Source: Magnetococcales bacterium (GTDB taxonomy: Bacteria > Pseudomonadota > Magnetococcia > Magnetococcales > Magnetaquicoccaceae). Taken from it: 56,097 nucleotides of DNA. The notes beneath the pieces were generated by a model. It did not search any database and was not told where the DNA came from. It saw only the letters and a list, made by a program, of their open reading frames with translations. Both the position numbers and the translations under genes were made by a program. This document shows positions 37,478 to 45,700 of this stretch, one piece after another. The DNA lies in the NCBI GenBank assembly GCA_002753095.1, contig PDZU01000012.1, forward strand, positions 1 through 56,097. Reading direction: 5' to 3'. Every line of letters starts with the position of its first letter. The stretch's first letter is position 1.

Positions 37478-38686
37478 TCATGAAATTTCGATATGAATCA
37501 TGGCTTCCGCAGTATCTGCCAGTGTTTGTGCCTGGGCCGGAGTTGCCGCCCGACTCAGGATGAACCCCAGACGATCACCATCGCAACTGGCAACCCCCAC
37601 CACACTACCCACCGTCATGAATGAACCCGTCACAACCCCGGGCAGACGATTGGCCTCATCAAACCCATCCAAGCGACGCACGGTTCCCGGTACAGTCGGA
37701 AAAAAGCGCAAGACCACTGCTTGCCTGTCAACAACACAAGAGGGCGGTGGCAAACCAACCGCCTGCAGGGCACACGCAGTCGGCAAATCATAGCCACTGG
37801 CCATCTGCGCCATGGCGTCAAAAACCATGAAGCCCCCCCCGCGACCAGCCGTTTCGACCAGTCCAGGACGGTCACCAGATTGCAAAATAATCTCCGTATG
37901 GCCCGGCCCATCACGATAACCAAGAGCCGTCAACGCCTGCACTGCGGTCATGCCAATCTTTTCCACAACAGCAGCAGGCAAATCCGGTGTCGCCAACTCC
38001 ATCGCTACCGTACCACGACTGCCAGGAACCTTCTTTTTCCCGGTAACAGCCAGCACATGCGCCACCCCCTGGTGGAAAAAGGTTTCTACTGCATACTCGA
38101 CCCCCTCCATGAACGATTCCACCAGCAGTCGTCCACTCCGGGTCGCCGACAAGGCTTTCTGAACCGCATCGGCAATCTCCATTTTACTCTCTACGCGGGT
38201 CACACCACGACTGCCCGCACAATCAACCGGCTTGATGATCACCGGCAAACCCAACTCTGCAACCGCCGTCTGCACCTCCGCCAAACTGCCTGCTCTGCGC
38301 CATTGTGGACTGGGAACACCCGCCTGATCCCAAAGTTCACGCTGCAACTGCTTGTCCAGCAACCGGCGCACGACCCCTGAATCATGCCCTGGCAAACGCC
38401 ACTGTTCCCGTACCGCACTGGCAGGCAACATGCCCACTTCCGAAACAAAGGCAATGGCTCCAGACGGTTCAATTCCTGACCCACGCACGGCCTCAACCAC
38501 TGCCTGCGGGGAACGGGCATCAACCACCATTGCGTGATCGGCAATCGCCAAGCCAGGGGCATCGTCACTGCCATCGACGGCAAAAACACGCAACCCGGCC
38601 CTTTGCGCCATGCGAATGCCATGCATCTGCCACCGCCCGGCAGTGACAGCGACCAACCACCGCTCTTTCTTGTCCTGTTCGCTCAT
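37478..38686 (-). CDS. ATP-grasp ligase
   Basis: The protein has 402 residues. The N-terminal pre-ATP-grasp domain (WLVAVTAGRWQMHGIRMAQ, VFAVDGSDDAPG) is followed by the ATP-grasp core (LPVIIKPVDCAGSRGVTRV for ATP binding, LLVESFMEGVEYAVETFF, and GPGHTEIIL with GLVETAGRGGGF for metal). The family forms C-N or C-S bonds by acyl-phosphate activation of a carboxylate. In this locus it could attach an amino acid or other acyl group to an aminosugar. ATG 38686 (MSEQDKKERW) was chosen; GTG 38722 is possible. Confidence 0.82.
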   Translation of the reverse strand: MSEQDKKERWLVAVTAGRWQMHGIRMAQRAGLRVFAVDGSDDAPGLAIADHAMVVDARSPQAVVEAVRGSGIEPSGAIAFVSEVGMLPASAVREQWRLPGHDSGVVRRLLDKQLQRELWDQAGVPSPQWRRAGSLAEVQTAVAELGLPVIIKPVDCAGSRGVTRVESKMEIADAVQKALSATRSGRLLVESFMEGVEYAVETFFHQGVAHVLAVTGKKKVPGSRGTVAMELATPDLPAAVVEKIGMTAVQALTALGYRDGPGHTEIILQSGDRPGLVETAGRGGGFMVFDAMAQMASGYDLPTACALQAVGLPPPSCVVDRQAVVLRFFPTVPGTVRRLDGFDEANRLPGVVTGSFMTVGSVVGVASCDGDRLGFILSRAATPAQAQTLADTAEAMIHIEIS

Positions 38687-38740
38687 GCCGCGACCAAACC
38701 CGACAAACGTATCAACCCCCACGAAGCCACCTGCCAGACT

Positions 38741-39376
38741 CTAACTTTTGGCACTGCTGCGTTCCAACAAAAACCAGTTTTCATCCCCCTGTGGAAACAG
38801 AGGGTCGCGGTGATAGGCAAAACCGTAATCAACCAAACGAAACCCCGGGAACATATCCATGAACTCCCCGGCAAAATCACGTTTGAACAGCTTGCCGGCG
38901 TGGCCACGATAGACCACCTCAACCGGAGTGGGATTATAGTAGTCACTGATCAACACGAATCTCTTTGCGGCCTGCTCCATCTTCCGATAAACAATCGGCA
39001 ATGCGTCCGGGTTGATATGAATCAATACGCCGGTAATCATGACCAAATCATACTGACGCGGCGGTTCAAAATCCAGAATTGAGCACTCATGAACCTCATC
39101 GGCCAATTTGCGCAAATGAGAAGCAGCCGTTTTATTGATCTCAACCGAGGTCATGTGTGTTCCGGGGAAAAGGCGCTTGATGGCAACGGCATTCAACCCC
39201 CGATTGGCACCAAGGTCCAATACCGTTGACCAACGCCCGGTTTGTAAAGCAACTTTGGCATAGATCATCACTCTGCCGTCGACCGATTTACCCTCGGCAT
39301 CATTGTTCCGTTCGGTATACTCATCACCAAATGAACCGGCCCAAAAAGCTTCCTGCTCGGATTGAAAAGTGGACAT
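38741..39376 (-). CDS. Pseudaminic-acid-locus methylase
   Basis: The protein has 211 residues and resembles the pseudaminic acid biosynthesis-associated methylase family. FQSEQEAFWAGSFGDEYTERN is its characteristic opening, then VLDLGANRGLNAVAI (SAM-binding motif I), SVEINKTAASHL, DLVMITGVLIHINPDAL and YYNPTPVEVVYRGHAGKLFKRDFAGEFMD. It presumably methylates the nonulosonate or a precursor. GGGGAG lies eight bases before the ATG. It is the promoter-proximal gene of the minus-strand run that ends at 30846. Confidence 0.87.
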   Translation of the reverse strand: MSTFQSEQEAFWAGSFGDEYTERNNDAEGKSVDGRVMIYAKVALQTGRWSTVLDLGANRGLNAVAIKRLFPGTHMTSVEINKTAASHLRKLADEVHECSILDFEPPRQYDLVMITGVLIHINPDALPIVYRKMEQAAKRFVLISDYYNPTPVEVVYRGHAGKLFKRDFAGEFMDMFPGFRLVDYGFAYHRDPLFPQGDENWFLLERSSAKS

Positions 39377-39436
39377 GCAACAACTCTCCCCTTGTTTCTT
39401 GAAACTGACTTAGCTGCCCGATCTGTCGGAACTCAA

Positions 39437-39465
39437 CATATAACAGTTAAAACTCTTTCTGGCAA
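39437..39465 (-). promoter_or_regulatory. Likely promoter of the nine-gene minus-strand glycan run
   Basis: On the minus strand TTGCCA (39465-39460) and TATATG (39442-39437) are 17 bases apart, with TG in the extended -10 position, about 60 bases upstream of the methylase ATG. It is the best sigma70-like match in the 401-base divergent gap. Confidence 0.5.
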
Positions 39466-39537
39466 GGACACCTGCTTGACGGTGCAGGGCAATCGCATTT
39501 GGATTTTTTCCTGTCGTTGCTCAGACATCACAGTGTA

Positions 39538-39617
39538 TGTCGGGCTGCCGCCCTTCCAAGACATGCCCCTGCGAAAGCCCTTGCAATCCGCAAGGGGAGA
39601 TCGTCTCCCCTTGACTC
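39538..39617 (+). repeat. Worn copy of the multi-hairpin intergenic repeat
   Basis: GTCGGGCTGCCGCCCTTCC and ATGCCCCTGCG correspond to the head of the repeats at 17.0 and 19.5 kb. Two stems follow: CCTTGC/GCAAGG (39579-39595) and GGGGAGA/TCTCCCC (39594-39610), in the places of the GCAAGGGT and CAGGGGCGAT stems. The middle hairpin is missing. Confidence 0.65.
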
Positions 39618-39688
39618 CATGTCACTTTCACATGCGATAGCCATGACAAAGAAAGAGAAAAAACTGTACAAGGAAGGGTGTTTGCAGA

Positions 39689-39694
39689 TATAAT
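39689..39694 (+). promoter_or_regulatory. Possible -10 element for the giant glycosyltransferase gene
   Basis: A perfect TATAAT lies 84 bases before the ATG of the giant gene. No convincing -35 hexamer is found 16-18 bases upstream (GTACAA is the sequence there), so an activator may be needed or the match is chance. Confidence 0.3.
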
Positions 39695-39777
39695 GGGCGA
39701 TTGTCCGAAGCCGGGGAATACACGTATTCTACCCGCAATCCGTTCGATTTGCCCTTTTTTCAAGAAGGATCGTCGTC

Positions 39778-42700
39778 ATGTCAAAATCCGGTCGCGCCCG
39801 CCCCAACAATACCCGCCGTCAGGCGCCTGCTCGATCGGCACTCCCCCATGGCGCCAGCGGCGATACGGTGGCCAGTGCCATCCAAAAAGCCCTGCAACTG
39901 CATCAGACCGGGCAACTGCCCGCCGCAGAAGCCCTGTATCACCAAATCCTGCAGCAGATCCCCAATCAACCGGAAGCACTCCATCTGCTCGGTTTTCTGC
40001 ACCATCAACGCGGACAAAACCAGCAGGCCGCCGAACTGATCGGCAAGGCCGTGGCCCTGCAACCGCAGAATGCCACCTTCCTGAACAACCTCGGTATCGT
40101 GCAGGCAGCCCTGGGCAATCGGGACAAGGCCATCGAAAGCTATCGCCGCGCCATCGCCGTCCAGGCCAACTCTTACATGGCCCTTGGCAACCTGGGCGGC
40201 ATGCTTGCCGAACAAAACCAGTTCAACGAAGCCATCGACTGTTACCAAAAAGCGCTGGCTGCCAAACCAGACAGTTGCGAAATTTTGAACAGCCTGGGCA
40301 ATGCCTATGTGCGCAGCAGCCAGTTTGCCGCCGCCATCGACTGTTACCAACGGGCACTCGCCCTGCAACCCAGCTTTGCCGACGCCTACAACGGTCTGGC
40401 AACCGTCATGCGGGAACAGGGCAACCTGGAACAGTCCATCGCCTACTACCAACAGGGGCTCAAACTGCAGCCCGATCACTACGGCCTCTACAACGGCCTG
40501 GGCTCCACCCTGCTGGTCCAAGGCAAACCCCTGGAGGCCATCGATGCCTACCAACAGGCCATCAACAAATATCCCGATCAGGCCAACGCCTACCACAATG
40601 TGGGCAATGTGCTGCGCGATCTGGGCCGCCTGAGCGAGGCCATCGAGTACCATCAAAAGGCCCTCTCCCTCAATCCCAACCTCTACCAGACCCTGAACAG
40701 CCTGGGTAATGTCTACCAAGAACAGGGCAAACTGGAAGAGGCCATCGCCTGCTACCAAAAGGCTTTGGCCATCTATCCCAATGATACCGATACCTTGAGC
40801 AATTTGGCCCTCATCCTCACCGACCTCAACCGCTGGGATGACTCCCTGGCCTGCTACCAAAAGGCCGCAACACTGGCCCCGGAAAAGGTCACCCTGCATT
40901 GCGATGTGCTCAACCAGTTGCTGCATCTGGCCGAATGGGCCGACATTCCCGCCCGCTACCAACAGATGATGCAGGTGTTCCATGGCGGTCGCGGTGAGGC
41001 AAGCCCCTTTGTCATGCTCGCCCTGCCCGCCTCGGCCCAAGAGCAGCGGGAAAATGCCGAACGCTACATGCGCAACAAATATCCGGCCCGCGCCAACCTC
41101 TCCGCCAACCAACCCCCGGCGGCCAACCAGCGGATCAAGGTCGGCTATTTCTCCTCGGATTTTCAGAACCATCCGGTGGCCTACCTCACCGCAGAGCTCT
41201 TTGAACTGCATGACCGCGACCATTTTGAGATTTACGCCTACTCCTTCGGCCCGGACGATGGCCGGGAGATGCGCCGCCGCATCATGGCCTCTGCCGACCA
41301 TTTCGTCGATCTGCGCCCCCTCTCGCACCACGCCTCCGCACAACGGATCGTCGCCGATGGCATCCATATCCTGATCGATCTGAACGGTTTTACCAAACAT
41401 GCCCGCCTGCAGGTGTTGGCCATGCATCCGGCCCCTCTGCAGATCACCTGGCTCGGCTATCTGGGCACCCTGGGCGCCCCCTTCATCGACTATCTGCTGA
41501 CCGACCATTTTATCACCCCACCCGGTTGCGAGCAGGATTACACGGAAAAATTATTGCGTCTGCCGGAGTGCTTCCAGCCCAACGACCGGCAGCGCAACAT
41601 CGCCGAACAGACCCCGACACGACAGCAACGCGGCCTGCCGGAGCAGGGATTCATCTTTGCCAGCTTCAACAAGGTCTACAAAATCAATCCCGATATTTTT
41701 ACCGCCTGGATGAATATTTTGCGGCGCACCCCCGGCTCTCTGCTCTGGCTGGTGGCGGAAAATCAGCGGGTCGAAAGCAACCTGCGTCGTGAAGCGGCAG
41801 CGCGCGGCGTCGATCCGACCCGCCTCCACTTTGTGCAAAAAATGGCCCTGGCCGACTATCTGGCCAACTATCGGCTGGTGGATCTGGTCCTGGATACCCA
41901 CCCCTACAACTCCGGCACCACCGCCAGCAACGCCCTCTGGGCAGGCTGTCCCATGCTGACCTGTGCCGGGCAAACCTTCGTCTCCCGCCAAGCCGGCAGT
42001 CTGCTGCGCAACGTGGGCTTGAGCGAACTGGTCTGCAACTCCATGGCCGAATATGAAGAGATGGCGGTGACGATGTACCTCAATCCCGCCCGTCTGCAGA
42101 GTCTGCGGCAACAGTTGCAAAACCATCTGCTCAGCTCGCCGCTCTTTGATTCGCCCCGCTTCACCCGCCATCTGGAGATGGCGTATCAACGGATCTGGCA
42201 ACGCCATCAACAGGGACTCGCCCCGGAGCATGTTTCGGTCCCGGCCCTGCCACCGGCGGCGCACAGCTTCGTGCCGAGCCCGACGCTGCCACCCACGCAA
42301 AAGACAGCGCAAACCATGCCCGTTCCCCCTGCCGCCACAGCAGCCCCACAACCGGTCGCAGCACCCCCTTCGCCCGCCGATCTGCTCTTCCGGGAGACTC
42401 TGCTGCTGCAACGGCAAAACCGTCTGCCGGAGGCGCTGGCTGCCTGTCAAAAGCTGCTCGCGCTGAAACCCGATTTTGTCGAGGCGCTGCACCTGATGGG
42501 GCAGATGCATTTTCAAGCCGGGCAACCGCAGGATGCCGCCAACTGGATGCGCCGTGCCGCCCAAATCCGCCCGGATCAGCCGGTTTTCTGGCAAAACCTG
42601 GGCATCATACTCTCCGGACTGGGCCAACTGGACGAAGCGGTCGCCAGTTTCCGCCGCGTGCTGGCTCTGCAACCCAACCAGTCCGAAGCGCTGCACCATC

Positions 42701-45700
42701 TGGGCAATCTGTTGCGCATGCAGGGCAAACTGGGGGAAGCCATCGCGACCCTGCAACAGGCGCTGGCCGTACAACCAGACCAGTTTGAAATCCATAACAG
42801 TCTGGGCAACCTGATGCTCTCCGCCGGTCGTCCTCAGGAGGCCATCGCCTGTTATCAACGCGCAGTCACCCTGCAGCCCAACCACCAGAACGCTTTCACC
42901 AATCTGGGCAACGTCCTGGTCGATCAGGGTCGGCTGGAGGAGGCCATGCAGGCCTACCAAAGCGCCCTGGCCATCCAGCCGACCCTGTGCGAGGCCCACA
43001 ACGGCATGGGCAACGCCTTGAAGGAGGCCAAAAAACTGGATGAAGCCATCGCCTGCTTCCAACGCGCCTTAAGCATCAACCCCAACCATGTCGCCTCTTA
43101 TCACAACATGGGGGTAACCTTGCAGTTACGGGGTGATCTGGCCGAAGCCATCGACTGCTACCAGAAGGCCATCACCATCCAGCCCCAGTCCTACGAAACC
43201 CACAACAACCTGGGCTCGGCACTCGCTTCGCAGGCGCGCACCAATGAGGCAATTGCTTGTTATCAAAAGGCCATCGCACTCCATCCCAATTTTTGTTCCG
43301 CCTACGGCAACATCGGCATCGCCTTGCAGCGGGATGAACGACTGGAAGAGGCCATTGTCTACTACCGCAAGGCCCTGGAGATCAATCCGGTGGACAAGGC
43401 ATCGCTCAGCAACCTGGGCTTTGCCTTGCAACTGACCGGTGACGTGGAACAGTCCATCGCCTGCTATCAACAGGTGCTCGACAACGCCCCGAACGATCCA
43501 GAAGCGCACGGTTCGGTTTTGCACCAGATGCTGCACATCTGCGACTGGAGCGATTTTCAGGGCCGTTTTGAGCGCATGATGGCCGTCTTCCATGACAGCG
43601 GCCACGCCATCAATCCGTTCATCATGCTGTCGCTGCCCACCACCCCGGAAGAGCAGTTGCAGTGTGCCATTCTCTCTTCGGACAGCAAGTATGGTATCCG
43701 GCGCAACATGTCGGCCAGTCGCGCCTATGACCTGACCCCGCCACGGTTGAAAGTCGGTTATTTTTCCTGCGACTACCAAGACCATGCCACCACCCACCTG
43801 ATGGCGGAACTCTTTGAAATCCATGATCGGCAGCGCATGGAAACCATCGCCTACTCCTACGGGCAGGATGATGGCCAAACCATGCGCCGCCGCATCATCG
43901 CCGCCAGCGACAGCTTTGTTGATCTGCGCCTGCTCTCGCACCAGGATGCTGCACAACGCATTCTGGATGACGGGGTCCATATTCTGGTGGAGATGAAAGG
44001 CTATACCAAAGACTCCCGCCTGGAGGTGACCGCCCTGCGTCCGGCCCCCATCCAGGTCTCCTGGTTGGGCTATCCGGGGACGGTGGGGGCCGATTTTATC
44101 GATTATGTGCTCTCCGATCCGTTTGTCAGCCCACCGGAGTGCGCGACACACTTTACCGAAAAAATTGTCCGCCTGGACAGTTGCTATCAGCCCAATGACC
44201 GCAAACGGGCCATCGCCCCGCGTACCCCAACGCGGCAGGAGTGCGGTCTGCCGGAAGAGGGGTTCATCTTCGTCTGCTTCAACAAGAATTATAAGATCAA
44301 TCCGCCCATTTTTGACATCTGGATGCGCCTGTTGCAAAAGACCCCCGGCAGCCTGCTGTGGCTCTTCGAGGCCAACCAGTGGGTGGTCAACAATATCCGT
44401 CGCGAGGCCCAGGCCCGGGGTGTCTCGCCTGATCGTATCTTTTTTGCGCCAAAGATGCCTGCCCCGCTCCATCTGGCCCGTTATCGACTGGCCGATCTGG
44501 TGCTCGACAGCTATCCCTACACCTCGCACACCACCGGCAGCGATGCCCTGTGGGCCGCCGCCCCTCTGATCACCTACGCCGGACAGAGCTTTGCCTCCCG
44601 CGTGGCGGGCAGTCTGCTCTCCTATGTGGGCTTGCCGGAGTTGGTTACCTTTACCCTGGCAGACTATGAAGCCCTGGCTCTGGAGTTGGCACACACGCCA
44701 CAACGACTGGCAGCCATCAAGGAGAAGCTCAAGCAGCAACTGCCGACGGCTGCCCTCTTCGATACGCCCCGTTTTGCCCGCAGCCTGGAAACATCCTACG
44801 AAATCATGTGGGCGCGCCACCGTGCCGGTCTGGCCCCCGACCATATCGATGTGCGCCTGGAAGCGTTCCCCGCCGTGGTTTTTCCCAAACCGGCCCACGT
44901 TCTCTCCCCGGCGGGCAGACCCGTGACCTCTGGCGTGGCCAAGGCGCCCGCCACCACGACAGTCAAGGCGGCTGCGCCTGCAGCAGCAGCCCCGGCCAAC
45001 AGCGCACCAGCCCCAGTGGCCACACCGCCAAGCGCTCTGCCGCCGCAAGCGGCCCTGCCGCTGACGGTGCCCCAGATGATGGAACAGTATAACGCCGCCC
45101 TGCAAGCCAACGATTGGTTGCAGGCCGCCCGCATGCTGGAACCGCTGGCGCAACAGAACCCGGACAACCCCCAGGTGCAGCAACAGGCCCTGATTCTCTT
45201 CAAACGGGTCAACCAGGTGCCGGCCATGCTGCAGGCCGCCAAACGGGTGTTGGCTCTGAATCCGGCCCATTTTATCGCCCATCAGGAGTTGATCAACGAC
45301 TGCCAGTCACGCCTAGACCGGCAGGGTGAGCTGGCTTTGCGTCTGGCCTGGGCCCGACACCATGCCAAAGAGGTGCCCACCGCCTACCATCTGCAGGAGG
45401 TCTACATGGCCCTCTGCCTGCTGTTGCTGGCCCCCCTGAATGAGGGCACGGCAGGCCAGATTCTGGAGCTGCAACAACTGACCCGCACCATCCTCGACAG
45501 CAATCCGGTGCGGGAGGGGGAGGAGCTCTACCACAGTTGCCAGTTCTATCGCGCCTCCATCGAAGCGGTGCAGATTGGGGCGGTGTTGCAAGCGCTGCCG
45601 CCTTTGCCGCCCCAGGCAGCGCTGCCGTTTGTCTCGACCAACGGCCAAACCATGACGGTGCAAGAGGTGCGCGCTCTGGCGCAACGGCGCAACAGTCGCG

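Noticed and set aside
43126-45282. Minus-strand open frame of 718 codons opposite the giant glycosyltransferase gene
   Set aside because: It is a shadow of the GC-rich, TPR-repeat coding strand; no domain motif or RBS, and the plus strand encodes clear OGT motifs.
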